Positions 15,716 to 23,697 are shown, counted from the first letter of the stretch. The stretch is DNA of 27,696 nt from an uncultured Lachnospiraceae bacterium (GCA_910579425.1 CAJTVL010000052.1:1-27696), one strand, 5' to 3'. The notes: generated by a model not told the origin, from the letters alone. Program-made: numbers and translations.

Positions 15716-16990
15716 CTAAAGGCTGAAGCGCAGCAGAATCTGCTCCAGGCACCAGAAGAAGTCGATGGCGGGGATGTCGTCTGCAGCGACAATATATTCC
15801 ACCTTGTACACCTGGCCGTCCACCAGGTATTTGATGCTGCCCACCTGGCTTCCGGCGCTGACAGGGGCGGTAAGAACATCTGCTATTTGGAGCTGCACAT
15901 CGATTTTTTCGTCCTTATTCAGCAGAAATCCCATATCCCCGGCTTCTCCCCGGTCGATTGCAACGTCCGTATAAGCGGTGGAATCCAGTTCCCTGGTCTG
16001 GCCGTTTAAGACCTTTAAGGGCTTTAGCTTATTCTCATCATAAGCCGCCTCCGAAAGCTGGTGGTATTCAAAATTTTCCAGACCATAGTTCATAAGAGCT
16101 TTTGTATCGCTCCACTTATAGGTCTTGTTGTTTGGCCAGCCGCAGGCCAGAAGAGCCACCACATAGGTTCTCTCATCCCGGCGCAGCGCCCCGACATAAC
16201 AATAGCCTGCGGAGCCGGTAAAGCCTGTTTTCCCCGAGAGGGCGCCTTCCATCATGGAGAGGAAGGCGTTGTGATTATTGCAGTGGAAGCTTCTGCCGCC
16301 GGAGGTTATGGCTGTGTCCTTTTTCAGGTAGTTCTCAAAGCTATAGGAGGGCGTACGGGTGATCGCCAGGAATTCTTCTTTTTTGGGTGAATCCGTAATG
16401 CAGTAGCTCATAATTCTGGCAAGGTCCGCGGCAGTGGTAGAGTGGGCCTTTACGCTGCCGTCTTCAGCGGACGCCGTGGCATCCAATCCGTTTGGAGTGA
16501 TAAAAAAAGTGTCATAGCAGCCAATATCCCTGGCCTTTTGATTCATCATATCCGCGAAGGCCTCGGTGCTTCCCGCAATGTGCTCCGCAATCACCACGGC
16601 GGCGTCGTTGTGGGATTCCAGCATCAGGCTGTAGAGCAGATCCTCCAGTTTATAATATTCATTGGGGGAGACGCCAAGCTTTACCTTGGGCATACTGGCG
16701 GCATAGGAGGATACTATGGCATAATCCTCCAGGTTTCCGTATTCCAGCGCAAGGATACAGGTCATGATCTTGGTGGTGCTGGCCATGGGCATGATCTTTT
16801 CACTGTTTTTTTCATATAGAATGCGGCCGGAATCGGCGTCCATCAAAACCGCAGCCTGGGCATAGAGCTTTAAATCAGGGTCGCCCTCGGCTGCCTGGAC
16901 GGGAAGGGCATAATTCGGGCCGGAAAAAAGGGTGAAAAACGATAGGAAAAGACTTATAAATAAGGCAAGGTTTTTTTTGAGATTGTTCAT
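15716..16990 (-). CDS. D-alanyl-D-alanine carboxypeptidase, S11 family (second copy)
   Basis: This is a second, 424-residue S11 penicillin-binding protein. It has a signal peptide ending near VQAAEG (about residue 34), SxxK as STTK (71-74), SHN (126-128) as the second motif, and KTG (254-256). The C-terminal beta domain and a final hydrophobic tail, FFWCLEQILLRFSL, suggest membrane attachment. The Asn in SHN is the expected one; the middle residue varies in the family. No good ribosome site is visible before its start at 16990, only GGAC. It shares the divergent region 16991-17118 with the asparaginase gene. It is distinct in sequence from the enzyme at 12315-13481, so it is not a recent duplicate. 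Confidence 0.92.
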   Translation of the reverse strand: MNNLKKNLALFISLFLSFFTLFSGPNYALPVQAAEGDPDLKLYAQAAVLMDADSGRILYEKNSEKIMPMASTTKIMTCILALEYGNLEDYAIVSSYAASMPKVKLGVSPNEYYKLEDLLYSLMLESHNDAAVVIAEHIAGSTEAFADMMNQKARDIGCYDTFFITPNGLDATASAEDGSVKAHSTTAADLARIMSYCITDSPKKEEFLAITRTPSYSFENYLKKDTAITSGGRSFHCNNHNAFLSMMEGALSGKTGFTGSAGYCYVGALRRDERTYVVALLACGWPNNKTYKWSDTKALMNYGLENFEYHQLSEAAYDENKLKPLKVLNGQTRELDSTAYTDVAIDRGEAGDMGFLLNKDEKIDVQLQIADVLTAPVSAGSQVGSIKYLVDGQVYKVEYIVAADDIPAIDFFWCLEQILLRFSL

Positions 16991-17054
16991 GTTTGTTTTC
17001 GTCCAAAGCGGAGGTTTTTCTTTATTTTATGTGTGGGAAACGGGAGAATATGCT

Positions 17055-17063
17055 TGATATAAT
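17055..17063 (+). promoter_or_regulatory. extended -10 promoter of the asparaginase-family gene
   Basis: TGATATAAT (17055-17063) is an extended -10 element with a perfect TATAAT. No good -35 hexamer is visible, as is common with extended -10 promoters. It sits about 56 bases before the start codon. Confidence 0.55.
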
Positions 17064-17118
17064 GATGGGGATTGCGTAAACTGAGTGTAAAAGACAAAAA
17101 ATAAAGGGAATCATGATT

Positions 17119-18174
17119 ATGAAAAAGATACTGATCGTTTTAACAGGAGGAACCATAGGAAGCCAGGCGGAGGGAGAGTGCGTAAACGTGACGGATACTT
17201 CCCCCTATCGATTGCTTCGGCTTTACAAAGAAACCTATGGGCAAAAGGAAGCTGACGAAGAAGAGTTTGAAGTGATACAGCCCATGGCGATTCTAAGTGA
17301 AAATATGGATCTGGAGGCCTGGAGCCGCCTTTGCCGGGTGATGTGGGACATCCCCTGGGAAAAATATGCGGGAGTCATCGTAACCCACGGCTCCGACACC
17401 CTTTCCTATACGTCGGCGTTATTGGGGCTTTTGCTTGGCCATGTGGAGATACCGGTAGTGCTTACCGCCTCCAATTATCCATTGGGGGAGAAGGGGAGCA
17501 ACGGACTTACCAACTTCCGCAGCGCGGTGGAGCTGATCCGCACCGGACTTCTCCGGGGCGTGTTTACCGTGTACCAGAACCGGAAAGGGGAAAATGTGGT
17601 GTATCTGGCCACCAGACTGACAGAAGCGGACGGGTATCTGGACCAGTTCGGGAGCTTTGGGGGCGTTGCTTTCGGGCGGATGGAAGAGGGAAGATTCCGC
17701 TATATTCCCAATGCCGTCAATCCGGGACTTTCTCAGCTCATGGAAAAACGCCTCCCGATTGCGGGGCATTGTCCTGAATTTAAGAAAAGCATTCTTTTCC
17801 TGCGGCCCTATCCCGGCTTCGACTATGAAACGGTTGACCTGTCAAAGAAACCGGCGGCGATTCTTCACGGCCTGCACCATTCCTCCACCGCCTGTGTGGA
17901 GGGCAAGACAGGCTCTCTTTTGTGGCTGCTGGAAAAATGCCAAAAGGCAAATATTCCGGTTTACGCGGCGTCCGTAAAGGATGCGGCGGGAAGGAATTAT
18001 GAGTCTGCCAGAAAGCTTCTGGAAAAGGGAGCGATCCCTATGGAAAATATTTCCCCGGAGGCCGCCTATGCCAAGCTGCTTTTGCTTTACAATTTATATG
18101 AAGAGGATGCCGGAGGGCGGATGGGGGAGGTTTTTTATTTTGAGCATCTCCCAAAGAGTGTAAATATTTTGTAA
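17119..18174 (+). CDS. asparaginase-family protein with altered active-site residues
   Basis: The 351-residue product matches the bacterial asparaginase/glutaminase fold, whose classical members hydrolyse L-Asn to L-Asp and ammonia. TGGTIGS (9-15) carries the first nucleophile Thr12. The second motif reads THGSDT (89-94), with Ser92 where most enzymes have Thr, followed by the conserved Asp93. The stretch TRLTEAD (165-171) seems to align with the TTK motif that supplies the catalytic Lys, with Glu169 in its place. No signal peptide is seen, so it is cytoplasmic. The start is ATG 17119, ten bases after AAAGGG; ATG 17113 is the alternative. The family call is firm, but activity on asparagine is uncertain. 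Confidence 0.82.
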   Translation: MKKILIVLTGGTIGSQAEGECVNVTDTSPYRLLRLYKETYGQKEADEEEFEVIQPMAILSENMDLEAWSRLCRVMWDIPWEKYAGVIVTHGSDTLSYTSALLGLLLGHVEIPVVLTASNYPLGEKGSNGLTNFRSAVELIRTGLLRGVFTVYQNRKGENVVYLATRLTEADGYLDQFGSFGGVAFGRMEEGRFRYIPNAVNPGLSQLMEKRLPIAGHCPEFKKSILFLRPYPGFDYETVDLSKKPAAILHGLHHSSTACVEGKTGSLLWLLEKCQKANIPVYAASVKDAAGRNYESARKLLEKGAIPMENISPEAAYAKLLLLYNLYEEDAGGRMGEVFYFEHLPKSVNIL

Positions 18175-18212
18175 ATTTTGAAAACTTTGCTCTATGCGAT
18201 TTGTGTCATTTG

Positions 18213-18221
18213 TGGTATACT
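18213..18221 (+). promoter_or_regulatory. extended -10 promoter of the sodium-pump decarboxylase operon
   Basis: TGGTATACT (18213-18221) is an extended -10 element about 80 bases before the first gene of the operon. No strong -35 hexamer is seen. The AT-rich leader after it ends in an AATGGAGGG ribosome site. Confidence 0.5.
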
Positions 18222-18300
18222 TCTATAGACAAATTATGGGGATACTATGTCCCTGTGAATAAAGTTATGATTTATTTAATATAAAATGGAGGGCTGAAAC

Positions 18301-19743
18301 ATGAGTACTACTTCACAGGCGAGTCAAAGAATAACAGCTTTACTCGATGAAAACAGTTTCGTTGAAATTGGTGCGCAGGTATGTGCAAGAAGCACCGATT
18401 TTAATCTGAAACAGACCCAAACTCCTTCGGACGGTGTGATTACCGGCTATGGAGTCATAGGCGGCAGCCTCGTGTATGTATACAGCCAGGATGCCTCCGT
18501 GTTAAACGGCAGTGTAGGCGAAATGCATGCAAAGAAAATTGCAAACCTCTATGATCTGGCGCTGAAAACCAAGGCACCGGTGATTGGATTGATTGAATCC
18601 GCCGGATTGCGGCTCCAGGAGGCTACAGATGCGCTGAACGCATTTGGCGAGATCTACAAAAAACAGGCGCTCAGCTCCGGAGTGATTCCTCAGATTACGG
18701 CAATCTTCGGGACCTGCGGCGGCGGCCTTGCCCTGATCCCTACCCTGACGGATTTTACCTTTATGGAAGGCAAGAAGGCAAAGCTGTTTGTAAACGCACC
18801 CAACACCTTAGACGGTAACGAGATTGGCAGATGCGATACTTCCGCGGCGGCTTTCCAGAGCGAGGAAGCAGGGATTGTGGACGTGGCGGAGGATGAAGCT
18901 TCGGTTCTGTCCAAAGTTCGGGAGCTGATAGGCATGCTTCCCGCATGCAGCGAGGACGGCCCTTACTTTGAGGACTGCACAGATGATTTAAACCGCGCAT
19001 GCGAGCAGATTGCAGGCTGTGTGGGAGATACATCCATTGCATTGTCCCAGCTTGCGGACGACGGCGTTGTGTTTGAAACCAAGGCTGCTTTTGCAAAAGA
19101 AATGGTAACTGCTTTTATCCGTTTAAACGGCGTGACCGTCGGCTGTGTGGCAAACCGCAGCGAGGTTTACGGCGAGGTTTACGGCGAGGAAGGAACGGTG
19201 ACCGATAAGTTTGATCCGGTTCTGACTCCGGCAGGCTGTGAGAAAGCGGCAGATTTCGTTAATTTCTGCGATGCATTCAATATTCCGGTTCTTTCCCTTA
19301 CCAATGTAAAGGGCTTTAAGGCGGATAAGTGCTCCGAGAAGAGAATCGCCAAAGCGGCGGCAAAGCTTACCTATGCATTTGCCAACGCCACGGTTCCCAA
19401 AGTAAACGTAGTCATCGGACAGGCATTTGGAAGCGCTTATGTAACCATGAACTCCAAGGCCATCGGCGCAGATATTACCATCGCCTGGCCGGATGCCAAA
19501 ATCGGCACCATGGATGCCAAGCTGGCGGCCAAGATCCTCTGTGACGGACAGGGAGCGGATGCCATCGACGCATGTGCATCAGAATACGAGGCGCTGCAGA
19601 CCAGCGCGCAGAGCGCGGCCAGGAGAGGATATGTAGATCAGATCGTGGAGCCGGAGGATACCAGAAAGTATGTGATCGGCGCTTTTGAGATGCTGCTTTC
19701 CAAGAAAGAAGACCGCCCTGCAAAGAAACATGGCACAGTTTAG
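18301..19743 (+). CDS. acyl-CoA carboxyltransferase subunit (12S / MmdA-like)
   Basis: The 480-residue product has two crotonase-like halves, as in propionyl-CoA carboxylase beta, the 12S subunit of transcarboxylase and methylmalonyl-CoA decarboxylase alpha. Such subunits move a carboxyl group between a CoA ester and biotin. The first oxyanion loop is FGTCGGG (136-142) and the second is GQAFGSAY (373-380). The usual DSGGAR motif reads ESAGLR (99-104), and the second loop has Gly-Ser where Gly-Gly is usual, so this is a divergent branch. It is a little shorter than the usual 510 residues. It heads a five-gene operon with an OadG-like subunit, biotin carrier, sodium-pump beta subunit and 5S-like subunit. 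The CoA substrate (methylmalonyl, malonyl, glutaconyl or other) cannot be told from sequence. Confidence 0.85.
   Translation: MSTTSQASQRITALLDENSFVEIGAQVCARSTDFNLKQTQTPSDGVITGYGVIGGSLVYVYSQDASVLNGSVGEMHAKKIANLYDLALKTKAPVIGLIESAGLRLQEATDALNAFGEIYKKQALSSGVIPQITAIFGTCGGGLALIPTLTDFTFMEGKKAKLFVNAPNTLDGNEIGRCDTSAAAFQSEEAGIVDVAEDEASVLSKVRELIGMLPACSEDGPYFEDCTDDLNRACEQIAGCVGDTSIALSQLADDGVVFETKAAFAKEMVTAFIRLNGVTVGCVANRSEVYGEVYGEEGTVTDKFDPVLTPAGCEKAADFVNFCDAFNIPVLSLTNVKGFKADKCSEKRIAKAAAKLTYAFANATVPKVNVVIGQAFGSAYVTMNSKAIGADITIAWPDAKIGTMDAKLAAKILCDGQGADAIDACASEYEALQTSAQSAARRGYVDQIVEPEDTRKYVIGAFEMLLSKKEDRPAKKHGTV
19161..19189 (+). repeat. in-frame 12-bp tandem repeat
   Basis: CGAGGTTTACGG occurs twice in a row (19161-19172, 19173-19184), followed by the first five bases of a third copy. 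It encodes EVYGEVYGEE in the carboxyltransferase. Such a repeat is prone to slippage in steps of four codons. Confidence 0.8.
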
Positions 19744-19761
19744 AAAGGATGCTTACTTAAT

Positions 19762-20484
19762 ATGAAAAAATGGTTATTGATATTAGGTATGATTACCTGT
19801 ATGCTTGGCCTGACCGCATGCGGCGCCGAGAAGGAGGCGGAAACGCCGGTATTATCCGAGGCGGAAGCAGATGAGCTGGGAAGGCAGATCGTGGAGGATG
19901 TGAACCAGTATGTGGTCATGGGGGCTCAGGCCCAGGCGCCGAACCAGCTGATTGCAGACGCTATCGCAAGCTGGGAATCCTCTGCAGACGATATGGGTGA
20001 TTATGTGGAAGTGATCAGCACCACATCCGAGATTGACGGAGACGGCGGCGTGATCGATGTGAGAGTGAAAGGCTCTGTTCGTGGGGCAATCGTTGAGATT
20101 GTAATAGAAAAAGGCGCAATCACCAGTATTTCCACCAACGTGGAGTATACTTTCGGCGAGAAGATGGGAAAGGCAGCGCTTAATACCCTGCTTGGTATGG
20201 GAACCGTATTCTGCGTATTGATTCTCATCTCCTTTATCATCAGCCTCTTTGTATTTATACCGAAGATTCAGGATAAGTTCTCCAAAAAGTCTGTTGCAGT
20301 TCCTGCGGCTCCTGCACCTGTTGCAAGGCCCGTGGTTACCGAGGCGGCCGAGGAAGACTTAACCGACGACTTAGAGCTTGTTGCAGTTATTGCAGCGGCC
20401 GTTGCGGCAAGCGAGGGCGCGTCCTCCACAGACGGATTTGTGGTAAGGAGCATTAAGCGCAGCAAAAGGATCCAGAGAGCATAA
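19762..20484 (+). CDS. OadG-family sodium-pump decarboxylase subunit with N-terminal lipoprotein domain
   Basis: OadG-like (gamma/delta) subunits are small single-helix proteins that hold the carboxyltransferase and beta subunit together. This one has 240 residues, roughly twice the usual size. It begins with a lipoprotein signal (lipobox LTAC, Cys about residue 20) and a domain of about 120 residues that should lie outside the membrane. One membrane helix follows at about 145-172. Then come an Ala/Pro linker and a short OadG-like tail containing DDLELVAVIAAAVAASEG, on the cytoplasmic side. The ribosome site is AAAGGA, 18 bases after the previous gene. Position in the operon and the tail support the call; the outer domain has no known role. 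Confidence 0.78.
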   Translation: MKKWLLILGMITCMLGLTACGAEKEAETPVLSEAEADELGRQIVEDVNQYVVMGAQAQAPNQLIADAIASWESSADDMGDYVEVISTTSEIDGDGGVIDVRVKGSVRGAIVEIVIEKGAITSISTNVEYTFGEKMGKAALNTLLGMGTVFCVLILISFIISLFVFIPKIQDKFSKKSVAVPAAPAPVARPVVTEAAEEDLTDDLELVAVIAAAVAASEGASSTDGFVVRSIKRSKRIQRA

Positions 20485-20518
20485 AATTTACAGATTAAAA
20501 ATTCAGGAGGATTTTAAA

Positions 20519-20890
20519 ATGAAGAACTATACAATTACCGTAAATGGCAACGTATATGATGTAGTAGTAGAAGAGGGCGCCTCCAGCGGAGCACCTGCCC
20601 CTGCGGCTCCCAAGGCAGCGCCGAAGGCGGCTCCCAAAGCGGCCCCCGCAGCGGCTCCCAAGGCAGCCGGGGCAGGCAGCATCAGAGTAGAGGCCGGAGC
20701 AGCCGGTAAGGTTTTCAAGATTGAAGCGAGCGTAGGCCAGGCGCTGAAGGCCGGCGATGCCGTTGTAATCGTGGAAGCAATGAAGATGGAAATCCCTGTT
20801 GTGGCTCCTCAGGACGGTACAGTGGCAAGCATTGATGTAGCTGTCGGCGATGCTGTTGAGGCTGGCGCATTACTGGCAACTCTCAACTAA
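20519..20890 (+). CDS. biotin carrier subunit of the decarboxylase
   Basis: This 123-residue protein carries biotin between the carboxyltransferases and the beta subunit. A short N-terminal beta stretch is followed by an Ala/Pro/Lys linker (about residues 24-50) and a biotinyl domain. The biotinylation motif is EAMKME with Lys89, and the matching half GDAVEAGALLATL completes the flattened beta barrel. The swinging linker is typical of MmdC and GcdC. AGGAGG lies directly upstream with good spacing. It is the only biotin domain in the operon, so it must serve both carboxyltransferases if both act in the same complex. Confidence 0.93.
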   Translation: MKNYTITVNGNVYDVVVEEGASSGAPAPAAPKAAPKAAPKAAPAAAPKAAGAGSIRVEAGAAGKVFKIEASVGQALKAGDAVVIVEAMKMEIPVVAPQDGTVASIDVAVGDAVEAGALLATLN

Positions 20891-20925
20891 TCCCATGGGG
20901 CGGTTCGCTTTCATGTGTGGTTATC

Positions 20926-20948
20926 TGTGTACCGGGAGACGGTACATG
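20926..20948 (+). promoter_or_regulatory. intercistronic hairpin before the beta-subunit gene
   Basis: TGTACCG (20928-20934) pairs with CGGTACA (20940-20946) around GGAGA, with two wobble pairs below. It lies in the 94-base gap between the biotin carrier and beta genes. There is no T-run, so it may affect mRNA processing or stability rather than terminate. Confidence 0.5.
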
Positions 20949-20984
20949 AGAGTTTACTGAGAAAATCAACAGGAGGTAAAAGAA

Positions 20985-22136
20985 ATGGATTATATCGTAA
21001 CTACACTGTCCAACCTGATCCATCAGACGGCTTTCTTCAATCTGACAGTCGGCAATTATCTGATGATCTTGGTGGCCTGTGTATTCCTTTATCTTGCGAT
21101 TGCCAAAGGCTTTGAACCATTGCTTTTGACACCCATCGCATTCGGTATGCTGCTGGTGAATATCTATCCGGATATTATGATGAGCATTGAGGACTCAGCC
21201 AACGGTTCCGGCGGCTTACTGTATTATTTTTATCTCTTAGACGAATGGGCAATCCTTCCTTCCCTGATTTTTATGGGAGTAGGGGCTATGACAGACTTTG
21301 GTCCCCTGATTGCCAATCCTAAGAGCTTCTTGCTGGGAGCCGCAGCCCAGTTCGGTATCTTTGCGGCATATTTCGGAGCGATTGCAATGGGCTTTAATGA
21401 CAAGGCTGCAGCCGCAATCTCCATCATCGGCGGTGCAGACGGCCCGACCTCCATTTTCCTTGCAGGAAAATTGGGTCAGACAGCTTTGCTTGGACCGATC
21501 GCAGTGGCGGCCTACTCCTATATGTCGCTGGTTCCTATTATCCAGCCGCCAATCATGAAGCTTTTAACCACAGAGCAGGAGAGGAAGATCAAGATGGGTC
21601 AGCTTCGCCCTGTTTCCAAATTGGAAAAGATCCTGTTCCCGATTGTCGTTACCATTGTGGTTTGTATGATCCTTCCCACCACGGCTCCCTTGGTAGGTAT
21701 GCTGATGCTCGGTAACCTTTTCAGAGAGTCAGGCGTGGTAAGACAGCTTACAGATACCGCTTCCAATGCACTTATGTATATCGTGGTTATTCTGCTTGGT
21801 ACTTCCGTAGGCGCTACCACAAGCGCAGAGGCATTCCTTAACTGGGATACGCTTAAGATCGTAGCCCTTGGTCTGATTGCTTTTGCCTTTGGTACGGCGG
21901 CAGGCGTTCTTTTTGGTAAGCTGATGTGCGTTGCCACGAAGGGCAAGGTGAATCCTTTGATCGGTTCTGCAGGCGTATCCGCAGTGCCTATGGCCGCCAG
22001 AGTTTCCCAGAAGGTAGGCGCGGAGGCTGATCCTACCAACTTCCTGCTGATGCATGCAATGGGACCTAACGTGGCAGGTGTGATCGGTACGGCTGTGGCA
22101 GCCGGTACCTTTATGGCAGTGTTTGGAGTTTTCTAA
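20985..22136 (+). CDS. sodium-translocating decarboxylase beta subunit (OadB/MmdB/GcdB)
   Basis: The beta subunit decarboxylates carboxybiotin and couples this to sodium export. The 383-residue product is polytopic. It has the conserved loop GGADGPTSI (149-157) with Asp152, matching the sodium-binding Asp203 of the Klebsiella enzyme. The second half has NPLIGSAGVSAVPMAAR, in which N323, G327, S332 and R339 match the functional residues Asn373, Gly377, Ser382 and Arg389 of that enzyme. All key residues are present, so the pump should work. The start ATG 20985 follows AGGAGG with good spacing. Sequence alone does not separate OadB, MmdB and GcdB, so I give no symbol. Confidence 0.95.
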   Translation: MDYIVTTLSNLIHQTAFFNLTVGNYLMILVACVFLYLAIAKGFEPLLLTPIAFGMLLVNIYPDIMMSIEDSANGSGGLLYYFYLLDEWAILPSLIFMGVGAMTDFGPLIANPKSFLLGAAAQFGIFAAYFGAIAMGFNDKAAAAISIIGGADGPTSIFLAGKLGQTALLGPIAVAAYSYMSLVPIIQPPIMKLLTTEQERKIKMGQLRPVSKLEKILFPIVVTIVVCMILPTTAPLVGMLMLGNLFRESGVVRQLTDTASNALMYIVVILLGTSVGATTSAEAFLNWDTLKIVALGLIAFAFGTAAGVLFGKLMCVATKGKVNPLIGSAGVSAVPMAARVSQKVGAEADPTNFLLMHAMGPNVAGVIGTAVAAGTFMAVFGVF

Positions 22137-22144
22137 AAAGAGAT

Positions 22145-22172
22145 CGGATGCCAGGCTTTCGCCGGGCGTCCG
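22145..22172 (+). promoter_or_regulatory. intercistronic hairpin before the 5S-like gene
   Basis: CGGATGCC (22145-22152) pairs with GGCGTCCG (22165-22172), one pair being T-G. GGC pairs with GCC inside around a TTTC loop. It lies nine bases after the beta-subunit stop codon, has no T-run, and is followed by a strong ribosome site for the next gene. It may set subunit ratios by protecting the upstream mRNA. Confidence 0.55.
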
Positions 22173-22206
22173 GATGCTGAATAAACTATAAATAGGAGGA
22201 ATAAAA

Positions 22207-23634
22207 ATGTCAGAACAGGCTAAAAAACCGGTTGGAATCATGGAAACCGTTCTGCGTGACGCGCATCAGTCTCTGATCGCTACCAGAATGCCTACCGAAA
22301 TGATGCTTCCGATCGTTGAAAAGATGGATAAGGTTGGCTATCATGCAGTTGAGTGCTGGGGCGGCGCTACCTTTGACGCTTCCCTGCGTTTCCTGAAGGA
22401 AGATCCCTGGGACAGATTGAGAAAATTAAGAGACGGTTTCAAAAATACAAAGCTGCAGATGCTTTTCAGAGGCCAGAATATCTTAGGATACAGACCTTAC
22501 GCAGACGACGTGGTGGACAGCTTCGTGGAGAAGTCCATTGCCAACGGTATTGATATTATCCGTATTTTTGACTGCTTGAACGATTTAAGAAACCTGCAGG
22601 AAGCAGTAAGCGCTACCAACAAGGTGAAGGCAAGAGAGGGCAGAGGCCATGCCCAGGTAGCTCTTTCCTACACCTTAGGCGATGCCTACACCATGGAGTA
22701 CTGGATGAATATGGCCAAGAAGATCGAAGAAATGGGCGCAGACTCTATCTGTATCAAGGATATGGCAGGTCTTTTGGTTCCCTATAAGGCTTCCGAGATG
22801 ATCTCAGCCATGAAATCCGCAACCAAGCTGCCGATACAGCTTCATACCCATTATACCTCTGGCGTTGCCAGCATGACCTACTTAAAGGCTGTTGAGGCAG
22901 GGGTGGATGTGATCGACTGTGCAATTTCTCCGTTTGCTTTGGGGACATCCCAGCCCGCTACGGAGGTTATGGTGGAGACCTTCAAGGGAACCCCTTACGA
23001 TACCGGTTATGACCAGAGTCTTCTGGCCGAAATCGCGGACTACTTCAGGCCTTACAGAGACGAGTGCCTGGCAAGCGGCCTTCTCAATCCCAAGGTGATG
23101 GGCGTGGATATTAAGACTCTGCTGTATCAGGTTCCCGGCGGTATGCTTTCCAACATGGTGAGCCAGCTCAAGGAGCAGAATGCGGAAGATAAGTATTATG
23201 ACGTGCTCAGGGAAATCCCTGAGGTTAGGAAGGACTTGGGCGAGCCTCCCCTTGTTACTCCGTCCTCCCAGATCGTTGGTACACAGGCAGTATTTAACGT
23301 GCTCATGGGCGAGAGATACAAGATGGCTACCAAAGAGACCAAGGCAGTGCTTCGCGGCGAGTATGGCCAGACAGTTAAGCCTATGAACCAGGAGATCATT
23401 GACAAGGTTATCCCCGGCGAGAAGAGAATTACCTGCCGCCCTGCGGATCTGATTGAGAATGAGATGGATAAGTTAGAGGCGGAGATGAAGGAATGGAAGC
23501 AGCAGGATGAGGACGTTCTGTCCTACGCTTTGTTCCCTCAGGTGGCAACTGACTTCTTCAAGTACCGTCAGGCACAGCAGGAAAAAGTAGATATGACCCA
23601 GGCAGATACCAAGAATGGAGCTTATCCGGTTTAA
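22207..23634 (+). CDS. pyruvate/oxaloacetate carboxyltransferase (5S / OadA-like, no biotin domain)
   Basis: This 475-residue TIM-barrel enzyme moves a carboxyl group between oxaloacetate and biotin, as in the alpha subunit of oxaloacetate decarboxylase and the 5S subunit of transcarboxylase. The start of the barrel reads ETVLRDAHQSL with metal ligand Asp18. Lys184 in CIKDMAG is the carbamylated Lys, and H213 and H215 in LHTHYTSG complete the metal site. The C-terminal part resembles the PYC/OadA tail region. It ends without the biotinyl domain found in most OadA proteins, so it depends on the separate carrier encoded upstream. It is the last gene before a strong terminator. Family certainty is high; whether oxaloacetate is the true donor is inferred. 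Confidence 0.93.
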   Translation: MSEQAKKPVGIMETVLRDAHQSLIATRMPTEMMLPIVEKMDKVGYHAVECWGGATFDASLRFLKEDPWDRLRKLRDGFKNTKLQMLFRGQNILGYRPYADDVVDSFVEKSIANGIDIIRIFDCLNDLRNLQEAVSATNKVKAREGRGHAQVALSYTLGDAYTMEYWMNMAKKIEEMGADSICIKDMAGLLVPYKASEMISAMKSATKLPIQLHTHYTSGVASMTYLKAVEAGVDVIDCAISPFALGTSQPATEVMVETFKGTPYDTGYDQSLLAEIADYFRPYRDECLASGLLNPKVMGVDIKTLLYQVPGGMLSNMVSQLKEQNAEDKYYDVLREIPEVRKDLGEPPLVTPSSQIVGTQAVFNVLMGERYKMATKETKAVLRGEYGQTVKPMNQEIIDKVIPGEKRITCRPADLIENEMDKLEAEMKEWKQQDEDVLSYALFPQVATDFFKYRQAQQEKVDMTQADTKNGAYPV

Positions 23635-23652
23635 TTATTTAAAAAGGTAAAT

Positions 23653-23697
23653 AAAAAACCCCTTTCTCCGCAGAAGAAAGCAGAGAAAGGGGTTTTT
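23653..23697 (+). terminator. strong terminator of the decarboxylase operon
   Basis: CCCCTTTCTC (23659-23668) pairs perfectly with GAGAAAGGGG (23683-23692), followed by TTTTT (23693-23697). A run of A before the stem makes it symmetrical. It starts 19 bases after the stop codon of the 5S-like gene. Confidence 0.92.
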
